Origin: Fragum whitleyi
Lineage: Eukaryota > Mollusca > Bivalvia > Cardiida > Cardiidae
Direction: 5' to 3'
NCBI GenBank assembly: GCA_948146395.1
Contig: OX411559.1
Location: forward strand, 38,198,715 to 38,262,714
Length of the DNA stretch: 64,000 nucleotides
Part shown: positions 44,589-55,592 of the stretch, piece by piece
Numbering within the stretch: the stretch's first letter is position 1
Layout: each line of letters opens with the position of its first letter
Program-made: the position numbers and the translations under genes
The notes under the pieces: model-generated
The model's database searches: none
Told to the model about the DNA's origin: nothing
The model's input: only the letters and a program-made list of their open reading frames with translations

Positions 44589-44741
44589 TAGTAGACCCGT
44601 AATAGTTTCGCAACATCTCGGAATTCGCTATATTTCACGATGTTGACTGAGTTGTCCTATTGCTATCATTAGGAAACCTCGCTTAACACTGTAAAAGTTC
44701 ATTTCTTCCAAAACATTATGGAACTTTTACGGGTCCAATAT
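44589..44741. mobile_element. Element H, copy 1
   Basis: GTAGACCCGTAATAGTTTCG at the left, GGAACTTTTACGGGTCCAA at the right. Centre TTGCTATCATTAGGAAACCT matches copy 2 at 60585. Confidence 0.7.
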
Positions 44742-45049
44742 CTCAAGGCAATACTTAGATCATTCAAAATTAGATTATTTGCCATCGTGTTCTAGACGAA
44801 GAGATATAGCGACTAGCCACGTTTCTTAATTGTCTTCCGATAGATTCAAGTTCTCGGTAGATTATTATTTAATAATTCTCCACCTCAAAAGCCTCGAAAT
44901 AGTCAGAAGCTTAAATCTTGCTCTCGCTTATTTTAAATTTGACGTAATGTAAGTCGGACAAAACATTCCATAAACGAGAACCCCAGGCGAATCTACGGAA
45001 TAAACTTTCTAGTTTACAGAATTGTCCAAGCAATATTCCGAATGATTAG
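44742..45049. other. Unassigned DNA
   Basis: Nothing recognised. Confidence 0.4.
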
Positions 45050-45553
45050 CACAGTGCAGGACCTCATGGAATTGATAAGCTGAATGATATTGGAATGATT
45101 TCGGAATGAAATTGAATGAGTGCGATTAGCGAGTTATAAATAAAATTAAAGAGAGGATATATATTTTCGTTAATTTTATATAATATAAGCAGTATTTGTT
45201 TTTTCCCTTAAATAACATTATATACAAACAAGTTCTATTAATAGCTCTCAATGTCTTCACAAACAAATATGATTCTTGCAAATTCAATTATAATGTCAGC
45301 TAGGTCGTGGATTTTGTCAAGCAATCTTTATATTTTGAATTCAGCTGCCGACTCTATCTTTTAGGGCGCTTTAATTGGTTCAAGTGAGTGTTAAAATGAA
45401 CGAATGAATGAATGAATGAATGAATGAATGAATGAATGAATGAATGAATGAATGAATGAATGAATGAATGAATGAATGAATGAATGAAGCGCTGGATGAG
45501 TGATTTAGAATGGTTTTGATCGAGATGAACGTAAGTTTCACGATGTTACTGTT
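45050..45553 (-). mobile_element. Family A MITE with internal (GAAT)n expansion
   Basis: CACAGTGCAGGACCTCATGG, GGAATGAAATTGAATGAGTG, GATTCTTGCAAATTC and TAGGTCGTGGATTTTGTCAA before the expansion; GCGCTGGATGAGTGATTTAG and TTTCACGATGTTACTGTTAT after it. Confidence 0.75.
45402..45488. repeat. (GAAT)n microsatellite, about 21 units
   Basis: It sits exactly where other family A copies have GAATGAATGGAGCGC, so the MITE supplied the seed. Confidence 0.9.
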
Positions 45554-45589
45554 ATATTGACGTAATATAACATTACTAGATAGTCACAT

Positions 45590-45725
45590 GAATAAATGTG
45601 CACTTGAGTAAATAGATAAATAAAAAGATAAAAAAAAATAAATTAAAAAATAACAATAGAATAAAACAAAAAAAAAAAACAAAAAAAAACAAAAAAAAAA
45701 TGAAAATAATAATAATAATAATCAC
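45590..45725. repeat. A-rich low-complexity tract
   Basis: Runs of AAAATAAA, then A9 blocks and (AAT)n. Confidence 0.85.
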
Positions 45726-45851
45726 AATCTGACTCCTAAATATCAGACAAGAGCAATCCCCCTTTTTTATCTCTAATTAAGGTCAATGTTACGTTGGCTA
45801 CAACACATGATAATAAAAACATAATAATTATGACGTCATCTGTCGCTATAC

Positions 45852-45933
45852 CGATGGCTCAGCGTGAAACAGTCAAGTTGTAACTCCCTATATGTTTATA
45901 GGGAATTTCAACTGTTTCGCGTTGAGCCATCGA
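45852..45933. mobile_element. Hairpin element S, copy 2
   Basis: CGATGGCTCAGCGTGAAACA pairs with TGTTTCGCGTTGAGCCATCG; inner CTCCCTATA/TATAGGGA. Confidence 0.75.
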
Positions 45934-46009
45934 TACACTCTACTCAGAAGCACATACATAATTATATTTCGCCTTCTATAAATCTTTACCAATCTCTGAG
46001 TCTTTCTTC

Positions 46010-46105
46010 CTTTTTGCTTTCTTTCATTCTTTCTGTCTTTGTTTCTGTCTTTGTTTCTGTCTTTGTTTCTAAGTTCGTTTGTTTCTTTCTTTCTTTCTTT
46101 TCTCA
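46010..46105. repeat. T/C-rich tract with TCTGTCTTTGTT repeats
   Basis: TTTCTGTCTTTG repeats three times between TTTC runs. Confidence 0.85.
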
Positions 46106-46137
46106 CTTCCCCTCTCCCTTTTGAACGTTCATTATAC

Positions 46138-46252
46138 AAAACGTTTGCGAATGTTTAGAAATTGAACCCATGTTTACTCACGGACACGCGTGTAACGCGG
46201 GGTACAATTTTACAAACGTTTCTCAAGCATTTTGTTATCCCTCAAGAACGCA
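46138..46252. mobile_element. Family B, 'ACGTTT' subtype, worn
   Basis: AAAACGTTTGCGAATGTTTA, GGGTACAATTTTACAAACGT, TTTTGTTATCCCTCAAGAAC. Confidence 0.7.
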
Positions 46253-46255
46253 ATG

Positions 46256-46630
46256 TAGAGTTCATTAAGAAAATCTGATAAATCTAACTTTATGCATGTA
46301 ATTCCTACCTATGTAGATACAACTATCAAACGACTAAATCAAAATTTACACTTCGAAGGCCTTTTAATGATTTTATCTTACTTAGTTGCTTTGATACTAT
46401 GTAAATAATCATTTTAGGTGATTCATAACTTGAAGAAATTTCCAACAAAATAGCAACGGCGAATCATAATATTCGATACTATAAGCATTTGATCAAACAC
46501 TAAAAATTGACCCTATTTACTAAGGTGAAAATCGGCCTCTCAAATATAATATAATTATGAATTCACACTGACGCGGTATTTCAAAATGATATCATTTATT
46601 GATTCAAATTTTAGTTTTATTATTCAAAAC
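46256..46630. other. Unassigned A+T-rich DNA
   Basis: Nothing recognised. Confidence 0.4.
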
Positions 46631-46880
46631 ACAAGTGGCAAACCGGGGTTACGCGCTGGGCTGTCAAATGTTTTGGTTTTGAGTTCGATCCTTGACTAGA
46701 TCAACCGTATTCCCTTTCGGAACATCACTCGGACTTTTTCGTAATCTGGAAAGTACGAATCGCCGAGGGTCCCCGATTGCCGTCATCCCACATCTGACGA
46801 AACTCATTGCAACTCGAGTCATTTGCTTCCCGATACTTGACGAAAGAGATAATTTAAAGTACCAACCTATTCCTTGTTCG
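46631..46880 (+). mobile_element. Possible tRNA-headed SINE
   Basis: GGGGTTACGCGCTGGGCTGT, box B-like TTGAGTTCGATCCTTGAC, then unusual G+C-rich sequence to 46880. Single copy, so low confidence; it abuts element G. Confidence 0.35.
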
Positions 46881-46892
46881 CTTACAAAATAG

Positions 46893-47237
46893 TACAGTGA
46901 AACTTGTCTTAAACAACCACTAACCGGCCTACCAAGAGCGGTCGTTAAAGAAAATGACCGCTCCATACATGTATTTTTTACAAATAAAAACATACCTTTT
47001 TATGGAATATGCATTGTATTGCGAATTTCTCAATAATACTTTGTTTTTAAAACTCAATAGTATCGTCTCATTGAGACGATTCTGGTGAGTGTTGACAAAA
47101 TAGAATTCATTTTCGCTTTTTTAAGACAAACAATACCTACTTTTTAAGATATTTTGATTTAAAGAATTGGATTAATAAAGTGGTCGCTTAATAAAAATGG
47201 TCGCTTAATAGACTTGGTCGCTTGAGCAAGGTTGACA
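46893..47237. mobile_element. Element G, copy 2
   Basis: TACAGTGAAACTTGTCTTAA ... TTGGTCGCTTGAGCAAGGTT. Interior hairpin ATCGTCTCATTGAGACGATT; AAGCGACC-like motifs near both ends. The right tip lacks a clean CTGTA. Confidence 0.75.
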
Positions 47238-48005
47238 GCAAATTCAAAAACTAAAAGAAATTAAATAACATTAAGTTTTTTTTTCATGAGTGTGTAGCCG
47301 GGTTACGTATAAGGGGAGTTTGCTCTGCCTTGCCGTACAAGTTATCTTTTAAAGCTACGTAGTAGAGCACTTACTCTGCGGGTTACATTTGTCCCATTAC
47401 AGATAAGCAACTCATCTGTTCATTTAAAAGAAAAGATCAAAGATCGCCCCATCTTAAATACGTATTCCTGCTAAAAATTTGTAAACCTAAAAAAATGAGA
47501 TAAAAATTCGGATTATTGAACCTTCCTGATTCATTATTTGACGGGCCTTCATTATCCTGGCGTGGTCACTTGAGCTGACCAAATAAACAATGACCACTAC
47601 CTCATTTCGGCCACCGTACTGACCCCAGCAGGACAATCACATATCTAGGTTCTAGCATTAAAGTCAATATTTCCTGAATGACTTTGTTATTCATTCCCTT
47701 TAACATTACTGAGTGAATTAGCAGAAAATTCCCCTAAATTCGTTAACCCTTATATCGTCGTCGGTGCTATAAAATATCCTAATTATTCATTACAAACATG
47801 AAGCTACGCCATTTTTATTATCAAATACGCTATATAATATAAACAATTGCCAAATTTAGGATTTGAATATTGGATTGAGCATGAGATGTCCTTCAATTTT
47901 TCAAAGTGGACACACTTTTAACGCGCAAAAAGCTTCAAAATAAGGCAACCACCTGCAACGTTTTCAAAAGCATGAAATACGTGAATAAGGAAATTGAATT
48001 TGAAT
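47238..48005. other. Unassigned DNA
   Basis: No gene, SINE or hairpin recognised. Confidence 0.4.
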
Positions 48006-48019
48006 GGGGGGGGGGGGGG
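48006..48019. repeat. G14 run
   Basis: Fourteen G directly before a SINE-1 copy, replacing the GGGGTTTTACGCCGC tail. Confidence 0.9.
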
Positions 48020-48021
48020 TA

Positions 48022-48155
48022 CACCTATTTCAACAATCTTTCAGTTATATCGCGGCGGCTGGAGCACTTAACAATGGATTTCTGGTATTTCCCACACCAG
48101 TACTACCTTTACATCCTTTTCTAGCCTCAAGCTGCTATCCAACATAGTTCCACGA
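48022..48155 (-). mobile_element. SINE-1, tail and body only
   Basis: TTTCAACAATCTTTCAGTTA, CGGCGGCTGGAGCACTTAAC, AGCCTCAAGCTGCTATCC; the head is lost. Confidence 0.75.
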
Positions 48156-48191
48156 TAAGTCTACTCATATTTTAAGTCAGTCTTGAGTCAA

Positions 48192-48303
48192 GAATTCAAA
48201 AACGCTTGCAAACGTTCAAAAACGGTAAATCAATTTGCACTTGAGTCCACGTGCAAAGTGTGATACCATATCTGAAACGTTTCATGGACTTTTCTATCTT
48301 ACA
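48192..48303. mobile_element. Family B, 'ACGTTT' subtype, worn
   Basis: AAAACGCTTGCAAACGTTCA, TTTGCACTTGAGTCCACGTG, AACGTTTCATGGACTTTT. Confidence 0.65.
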
Positions 48304-48305
48304 AG

Positions 48306-48944
48306 CTTGGCTTCCGTTTGCGATGTGCTAGGCTCTCTTTTTTTTCATTTCAATTTCGCCTCGGCGTTTTACGTAATTCGAAAATACGGAACAAATTTTC
48401 TCATAATCGATCTTTTTATTTGTATTATTACGAGATTTTATCAACCTTTGATTTAGACCAAACACCGGTGACATAATTTAATTTAATGATTTTGTGCTGT
48501 TTCATACAAAAGAACGTTTTTGTTAAATGACTAAAACTGACATAAATAATTTCCGAGATAGAATCATAATTTGATGTACCTTTTGTGCAAGTCCTTGATT
48601 GAGAATTTGGTCTAGTTTGGAAATTGATTTAAATTTCGAACTTAAACTCTAGAATGTACGTGATACCTCAAGTAGTTCACATAGAACTATTTTTCGTAAA
48701 CTAAAGCGAAACTGACAGTCGAGAATATGATGCTCGAGCAACTGTTTCATAATCATTTTTTTTCCTTTACAGGAGGTTATAATATAAGACATATTTGTCT
48801 TATAAATAATATTACCTATAGGGCGCAATTATGATTAAAAACAATTGTCCGTGATCTAATGGCTATCAGTTGCCTTCCACAAAGTACTTTTCTCGCCAAA
48901 AAAGGACAACTTATCAATTGAAATTTCCCAATCTCCTACGACTT
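48306..48944. other. Unassigned DNA
   Basis: A short hairpin TATAAGACATATTTGTCTTATA at 48779. No gene seen. Confidence 0.4.
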
Positions 48945-49020
48945 TACTATACGAGAACTACCATAAAGACTCGAACATGCGAATATAATGATACGGTAGA
49001 GGCGATGAATAAACAGAAAT
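48945..49020 (+). mobile_element. SINE-2, 3' end fragment
   Basis: ACGGTAGAGGCGATGAATAA plus ACAGAAATACAC; upstream body is worn. Confidence 0.5.
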
Positions 49021-49829
49021 ACACAGATACTTTATATATTTTCCACTTGCTCCCTGAAAGATAGGCAATCACTGATACATGGGAATACACACAATGACTT
49101 TAGGAACACGAATGCAAAAAGACACACACAAAAAATAATTTGTTTTAAAAAAATACAGAACACTAATTTAAATATTCGACCCTGGATAAACAATCTAAAG
49201 TCTTCGGAACGTCCCATTATATTTATCGTAATCTATAATGTTTCAAATCTTTATAGTATAAGTATTATGTTTTTTCTTTAATATAAAAAAGCGTTTAGTT
49301 TAGAAGTTTAAATTTTCGCGAATTTAAATAAGAATTACCAATCAAAGCGAGATTAAATATCGGCACCACATCGATGACAAATAGGGGAGTGATAATTATT
49401 GCTTCAAAGAATGCGATGGTTACAAAATAGATCCCACACTGAGTTTAAATGATCAACTTTACAAAATAGATATCTTAGTTTATAATATAGAAATCATAAC
49501 AAAGATTTAGAAAACAAATCCACATTGTCAAAAAAAGTGTTTTGCCCATTCCTCTTTAAAAGAGGGTTGCTTTTTTTCATTTGAATATTTTAAATATTAC
49601 ACGGTTGTTATAAAACTAGTGGAATAACTACGCAAATGAACTTAAAACGGATAGAAACGTTATATTTTCATTGTGAAAATGACGTCATGATGCATTTGCT
49701 GACGTTATTTCGCAAACGGCGTTATATTTTTCACGGACTAACTTGAATCGATACATTTTTTTTAATTTTCACGCTTTTCAAACTTAATGTCATATTATAA
49801 ATAGAATATCAAATTTGTATTCATTTAAA
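49021..49829. other. Unassigned A+T-rich DNA
   Basis: TGACGTCA at 49680. Nothing else recognised. Confidence 0.4.
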
Positions 49830-49924
49830 ACCGAATTTATTAAACTAGCATTTAAAACGGATAAAAACTCGGCTCACCCTCGTTTTTATCTATTTTTATA
49901 GACGTCTGGTTTAATAAATTCGGT
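49830..49924. repeat. Hairpin U
   Basis: ACCGAATTTATTAAAC pairs with GTTTAATAAATTCGGT; inner GGATAAAAACTC/GTTTTTATC. Confidence 0.65.
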
Positions 49925-49968
49925 ATTCCATGACCACATTCAACATCCTCTATGAATATAATGTTTAA

Positions 49969-50189
49969 CCCTTTTCTGTTTAATCCCTGCTTTTTACGTG
50001 CCTGTGATTTTATGATTGAGAAAACATTGTGAAAAAAGAAGAAATTGCTTCTGACAAGCAATTTCTTCTTTTTCCACACGTTTTTCTACCCTACTGAATG
50101 GCTACTTTTCAAATTAAATCCACTTTTAATTTTCGTCTGCAAAACATTTGAATTTGGACAGGTCCAAAATTTTGTAAAACAGGAAAGGG
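49969..50189. mobile_element. Element P1 (piggyBac-like MITE), copy 1, 221 bp
   Basis: CCCTTTTCTGTTT at the left and AAACAGGAAAGGG at the right are inverted, with TTAA directly outside both ends (49965-49968 and 50190-50193). A perfect inner hairpin AAGAAGAAATTGCTTC/AAGCAATTTCTTCTT lies within. No transposase. Confidence 0.85.
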
Positions 50190-50193
50190 TTAA

Positions 50194-50766
50194 CCCCGAG
50201 GTAAGCACTCAACTTTTATTATCTCAACTTTTGCAATCGGGACTGTAAGCTTTAAGTTGCGCCATAATTCACTAAAATAAATTTGTAAAGACTTGAAATA
50301 TAATCATAGAGAAGAGAGCAAAATTCGAAACTCACTGGATCTGAGTCAATCTGTAGGCCAAAAGAAAAAGATATACGATTGAATATTGGGTCAAATGATT
50401 TGTAGGCACTTTTTCATGAAAAATAATGGAAGTGAATTGATAGCATAGAGGAAAAAATCTTTAAAAAAAAGACTACAGGGGATCTGGTGTAATATTTGTT
50501 TTCTCTGCCAAAATTAGAATATGAAATTAATGCAATGGAATTCACATTACAGTAAGCTATATCTATGCTGTTTAACCAATATATTCAAATTACCTTCTCC
50601 TTTTATGTAATATGAATATTTCGTTTTTTCTCCTTATTAATTATCAATAATTTATTTACCCGCCTTTTTAAAGTGAACACAATGGCCTTTTCATTTCTTA
50701 TTAAAAGGACAATTACCTTTAAGCCTTTTGAAGAATATTTAGGTTTATATTGCTCAATACAATTAG
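50194..50766. other. Unassigned DNA
   Basis: Nothing recognised. Confidence 0.4.
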
Positions 50767-51000
50767 TGCAGTTAATAACACTTTGAAATTCACAATCATT
50801 CCAGTCAATATCATTCAAAACCACTCGATCAGAGCTCCATTCATTCATTCATTCTAAACACTCAAAAACGCTCCGAATTCGTTCAAAAACGCTAAGAAAT
50901 CGTTCAATATAATCTGCATTTCAATCCATCCAATCAAATAATTGCATGATAATTTTGGCTGGCGTTGAATTTTAGCTCACATAAACACAACGTGCTCTAG
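50767..51000 (+). mobile_element. Family A left half, subtype II
   Basis: TGCAGTTAATAACACTTTGA, GAGCTCCATTCATTCATTC, CCAATCAAATAATTGCATGA, GGCTGGCGTTGAATTTTAGC. It stops where the central hairpin should begin. Confidence 0.75.
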
Positions 51001-51002
51001 GG

Positions 51003-51641
51003 GAGCTTATATGATCACCCGTCGTGCGTCGTCTGTCGTGCGTCGTCCGTCATCACCAATTTAGAAAAAATGTCTTCTTCTCCTGGACCACAGGGTCTAT
51101 TTCAATGCAACTTAACCAGAATGTTCCTTGGGTGACCCTTTTCAAACTTTGTTCGCGAAATTTCGATTTGCCCTTAAATATGGGCCTGGCAGGGCGTGGC
51201 ATTTTTTCACTTTGAAATCATTGAACGACATCTCCTCCGGAACCACTGGGTCGATTTCAATGAAACTTTACAAGAATGATCCCCGGGAAACGCTTTAAAA
51301 AAATTGTTCGCGAAATTTTGATTGGCCCAAAAATATGGGCGCGGCTTGGCGGGGCTTATTTCGAGCCCGAAATCTTTTAACAACATCTCTTCCTGAACCA
51401 CTGGGCCGATTTCAATGAAACTTTCCCAGAATGTTCCTTTGGTGTTTTTTTTAAATACTTTTTTGCAAAATTTGAATGGCCTATAAATATGGGCGTGGCA
51501 GGGTGGAGCTTATTTTGAGCTCGAAATCTTTGAACGACATCTCCTCCTGAACCACCGGGCCGATTTTAATGAAACTTTACCAGAATGTTCCTTGGGTGAC
51601 CCTTTTCAAAAATGTTTGCAAAATTATGATTGGCCAATTTT
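51003..51641. repeat. Tandem repeat Q2, period about 155 bp, 3.8 units
   Basis: GAATGTTCCTTGGGTGACCC or its variants recur at about 51119, 51274, 51429 and 51583; each unit has GGGCCGATTTCAATGAAACT and AAATATGGGCGTGGCAGGG. The left edge is a GTCGTCCGTCATCACC block. It sits between two inverted half-copies of family A. Confidence 0.85.
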
Positions 51642-51955
51642 GCGAAATTATTGTTGAATTAGCGACATTGATAATTTCTCTTTAATAAAATATGCAAAAA
51701 AGTTATATAGATAGTTTCTTATTTCTTTACGAAGCTATTAGACGCTTACACTTTGAAAAATGTAAGTGAAATCGCGATTTTTTCTCTTTCCAAATAAGTT
51801 TTGAATGGCATTGTTGATTCTATATTTTTTTAGGGGTTCGAGCGATTTTGAATGGTTTGAATGATTGTTTGGAATGGATGGATGGAGCGCTGAGTGAGCA
51901 ATTTAGAATGCTTTTGAATGAGATTAATGTCAGGTTTACGATGTTTCTAACCGTA
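51642..51955 (-). mobile_element. Family A half, subtype I, inverted
   Basis: Begins within the hairpin (TTGAATTAGCGACATTGATA), then GAAATCGCGATTTTTTCTCT, GGATGGATGGAGCGCTGAGT and TTTACGATGTTTCTAACCGTA. Confidence 0.8.
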
Positions 51956-52590
51956 AAAACATCGTAAAATTAACAATCATTCAGATCAAAAACATTCTAA
52001 ATTGAGCATTTAGTGCTCCATTCGTGGTATTCGAACTCACTCAAATCAACCCAAAAAACAGTGGTACCGATATAAGTGGTCAAGTTAGTGTATTTAGTCT
52101 TTATTTCTAAACGAAACCCTATGTTGTGGGAATCCATTTTTAATCGTCTCCATGAGACAATTCCAATGAGTAACAACAACACAGGGGCTATAAATATTTT
52201 TGAACACTTTGATCTAAAATCTAAAATACCCCCATCTATTTGTAGCTCTGCGAAAACGTTCCAAACTCGTTCAAAAACGCTTCAAAACAATTCAAAGCGG
52301 TCACAAGTTCATTCATTATCGATTACAAATATCATTGTATAATTTTGAATATAAATGTGGATTCTTAAGAGTCTGATTGGTCCGTGGGGACACACAAACA
52401 GAAGATTAAGTAGATTTGGATAAAGGGAGGTAATAAAATATCGTTAGTTTCGTCCGAATGGACGAAATTATCGACATTGTATTACCTCCCCTTCATTTCA
52501 TTATAATTTCGCTCTGTCATCCATTCAAAATCATTCCTAAATCATCCTAAAAGCATCCTCCTTGTCAATTTCATGATGTTATTAACTGTA
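51951..52590 (+). mobile_element. Family A MITE, subtype II, carrying element D
   Basis: AAAACATCGTAAAATTAACA to TTTCATGATGTTATTAACTGTA. Hairpin GGGAGGTAATAAAATATCGT with inner CGTCCGAATGGACG. It abuts the preceding half-copy with a shared CCGTA. Confidence 0.8.
52077..52235. mobile_element. Element D, copy 3, nested in family A
   Basis: ACCCTATGTTGTGGGAATCC, TAATCGTCTCCATGAGACAA, ATTCCAATGAGTAACAACAA and CTAAAATCTAAAATACCCCC match element D. Family A blocks are continuous on both sides. Confidence 0.7.
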
Positions 52591-52976
52591 TTTCTTAAAT
52601 AAAAAAAATCACATGGCATCTGTATACTTTTGAGTATTGATGGCTGAGTCTACAAGGTAGAATGACCACTTTTCTATCTATCTGTCTATACATACTGCCT
52701 AACTCCCATTTCGGGTATTACTGGCAGGTAAAAGAAAAAAATAGTAAAAGAAAAAGTATCGAGTTCAATATCAACCCTGATGTGATTGCATACGCGCAAA
52801 TTCCGATCAGATTTGGATTTTTTTCTCAAGCCCCCGATTTCTCGAAATGATTCACGCCTGATAATTTAACAGATAAATTCCATTAATCGATAATCACGGT
52901 ATAACTGCATGCTATCTTTTATATGATATATATCATTAAGTCAATATTTAAATTACTCTTATAAATAAGCCTCTTT
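52591..52976. other. Unassigned A+T-rich DNA
   Basis: Nothing recognised. Confidence 0.4.
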
Positions 52977-53137
52977 TAGATAGCTTCCGTATTATATCGA
53001 ATGTTAAAGCTTCCAAGCTGTAATATTCCCGATTATTCCCGTTAATATACATACATGTATATTTAAAAAGAAAAAAAATCCGGAATGTTTAAAAAGCTTG
53101 GAAGGTTTTATATTCGATATAATACGGAAGCTATCTA
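52977..53137. mobile_element. Inverted-repeat element M, 161 bp
   Basis: TAGATAGCTTCCGTATTATA and TCGAATGTTAAAGCTTCCAAGCT pair with AGCTTGGAAGGTTTTATATTCGA and TATAATACGGAAGCTATCTA. Long, nearly perfect arms imply youth. Confidence 0.8.
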
Positions 53138-53156
53138 GAATGAAATGTGTACATAT

Positions 53157-53406
53157 GTGACCCGTCACGCGAAAAGGGACCATCCGGGAATTCTATAAAA
53201 TAGATTATTGAAAAAGAGATTTGGTCCACCACAGGTCAACAATAAGTCGCATTTCAAAAATTCTTTCACTGGACGGTAGATTGATCATTCTAGATTCAGA
53301 AAATAAGCACGGTACAATAAGTTTCGACCCTAGCCAGTCTTCGCAGTCTGACTAGGATCGACGCTTTACGCACTCCAAGATGGTCCTTTTTCGCATGACG
53401 GGTCAC
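53157..53406. mobile_element. Element I, copy 3, intact ends
   Basis: GTGACCCGTCACGCGAAAAG pairs with CTTTTTCGCATGACGGGTCAC; flanks ACATAT/ATATAA suggest an A+T-rich target duplication. Confidence 0.85.
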
Positions 53407-53757
53407 ATATAAATACATTGTAGATTGTCCCAGTGGATTTTATAATATCGTGAAAATGACAACCCCCACTGGAAAAAAATCTAAATTCTAACACTCCACC
53501 CGAGCACTTGGGCACATTATATCATTTTGATTTTGGAGAAAACTAATTATTGGTATTAACATGGCGGTTATTTCTCTCTTTTGAGAGAATGACATGATAG
53601 ATCCCGTGTGATTAGAACAATCATCAGAAACAAAATTCATGTTTTTATCAAATCCCTTTATAGAACAGTGTAATACTCAATCATTTTCAATCATGCTGCA
53701 CAATATACCATTGAATAACGTATAGATAGAACATTGTTAGACTAAAATTAAATACAA
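53407..53757. other. Unassigned DNA
   Basis: Nothing recognised. Confidence 0.4.
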
Positions 53758-54055
53758 GAGCACCACCTACGGGTGCCTACGCTGGGCTGTAGAGTGCTGG
53801 ATGGTGGAAAAAATCTAAATCGAAGAAGGGGCATACTTTGCACAAAATACATATAAAGTTACCCCCCTTGATAGTATAGGTTGCTCTTTTGATGGTGAAT
53901 ATGTGTGCCAAGTTTCAAGTAAATGCCTTCAGTAGAACCAGAGATATTACAAAATGTCTAAGTTCGCACGACGGCGACGAAAACAATAACGACGGCAACG
54001 ACTACGACGACGTCAACGACGACGACACCAATGCTATAGCAATACCTCGAAAACA
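53758..54055. repeat. Dispersed repeat with ACGACGACGN-rich end
   Basis: ACCACCTACGGGTGCCTACG, GTGTGCCAAGTTTCAAGTAA, then runs of CGACGGCGACGA and ACCAATGCTATAGCAATACC. Recognised from general experience as a common bivalve dispersed repeat; superfamily unknown. Confidence 0.55.
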
Positions 54056-54900
54056 GCCGAGCTAATAAAACAGTGCAGAAAGTACATTTTGTGATTGGAT
54101 AACGTTTGAACATGATTACAACAAAATTATAAACAATTTTACAACGGTGCCAAAACCCCAATTTTGCAATGATTTTAATTACAAAACTCTAATATTTAAG
54201 CGATATTCTATCGAAACGATTTGTTTATTTACAGCAGCGATCCCTTATTTCCTTCTCTGTAAGATCGACTTATATCTTAATGAGTGAAAACAAAAGCTTC
54301 TTTGCAAGTGTCTTTGTACTTCAGTTGCTTTTTGTAAAGAGACTAGAAAAGTGGCTTAAATTTAATGAGGACATTAACTAGTACTTTCAATCGAATATGC
54401 ATAGATAAAAACAAATACCAATCGGAGACCTTACGCGATTCTACGACATAGACCTCGGGAATAATAAGGGCACAGACATGGGCGCGTCATATCGCACGTG
54501 GGTTTATGTGAAGCCACAAACATTACTGAAAATGACGTTGTAAAAAAATCTACGAAAGGTTATAAACTTGACTTTTTATAGTTTGATAAAAACATGGTGT
54601 TTAACTGCGTTTTGTAATAAAATTATAAAATGCCAAAAAGATCTCAACAGACTTCCGGCAAGAATTACCAAACGTGATTTTCTTCAAGCCTGATAAATAA
54701 CGAAGTACTAACAGAAGCCGAATTACCTAAAAATAAACAAAATTACTATACTTACGTCCGAGGTAATTTTAAGTACGAGCGATTTATGTACATATAAACC
54801 CTAATTTCAAAATTAATTGAATAAAAAATCCTGGTCGAAAAAACTCTCAAATTTACGTCAAATATGAATGATATCTTCCACTTCCAATTAATGCTTTACA
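54056..54900. other. Unassigned DNA with an element E hairpin fragment
   Basis: TGTAAGATCGACTTATATCT and GTGAAAACAAAAGCTTCTTT at 54257-54305 match E. Nothing else recognised. Confidence 0.45.
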
Positions 54901-54983
54901 CCCCCCTCTCTCTCTCTCTTTCGCTCTCTTTCTCTCTCTCTCTCTTTCTTTCTTTCTCTCTCTCTCTCTCCCCTCTCTCTCTA
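54901..54983. repeat. (CT)n microsatellite
   Basis: CT runs broken by TTTC and CCCC. Confidence 0.95.
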
Positions 54984-55144
54984 TTTCTTTTTTTTCTGAA
55001 TGACCCCTTTTGATCATCGAAGAGACACGTTCCATATGTTAACAAAGCTCGTAGAAAACAGGCTATATAGAAAATAAAAGTACAAACCAACCAGAAGGGG
55101 ACTTTGACCGAACAATTCTAATGTTTTTTTTTGTTTTTTTTTTT

Positions 55145-55419
55145 GCCGCCACCATAGCGCAGTTGGTTAGGCATAAGACTTCCAATCTGGAAGTCGTGGG
55201 TTCGATCCCCGGTGGCGGCAAATATCCTTTCCGACGTTTGTCTTTCATCAATGGGTAGATAATCGTAAACCTATGTGAAATAGCAGTCGGAGGCTAGGAA
55301 AGGATGTAATGGTAGTACTGGCGTGAGAAATACCAGGAATCCATTGTTAGGTGCTCCGGCCGCCGCGATATAACTGAAATAATGTTGAAAGCGGCGTAAA
55401 ACCCCATTCAATCAATCAA
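55145..55419 (+). mobile_element. SINE-1 with TCC anticodon-like head, intact target duplication
   Basis: GCCGCCACCATAGCGCAGTT, loop CTTCCAA (TCC), box B GGGTTCGATCCCCGGTGGCG, complete body, tail AAAACCCCATTCAATCAATC. TCTAATGTTTTTT at 55117 and 55420 is the target duplication. Confidence 0.88.
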
Positions 55420-55552
55420 TCTAATGTTTTTTACTTTAAATGTATCGCATTCATCAATAATAACATAAGGGCGATATTGGATATTAATTAAAAATCATTT
55501 CAAATAAACAAACTAAGGTTTTCAACTAACATTTTCTTTAATATCACCTGTT

Positions 55553-55553
55553 C

Positions 55554-55584
<31 letters not shown>

Positions 55585-55592
55585 ACATACAC
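55553..55592. repeat. C18 run plus (CA)n
   Basis: About 18 C followed by about nine CA units. Confidence 0.95.

Noticed and set aside
53958..54161. Val/Asp-rich frame
   Set aside because: Comes from the ACGACGACG-type end of a dispersed repeat.
55145..55221. tRNA gene (TCC anticodon)
   Set aside because: Same reason: the SINE-1 body follows directly and a target duplication encloses it.
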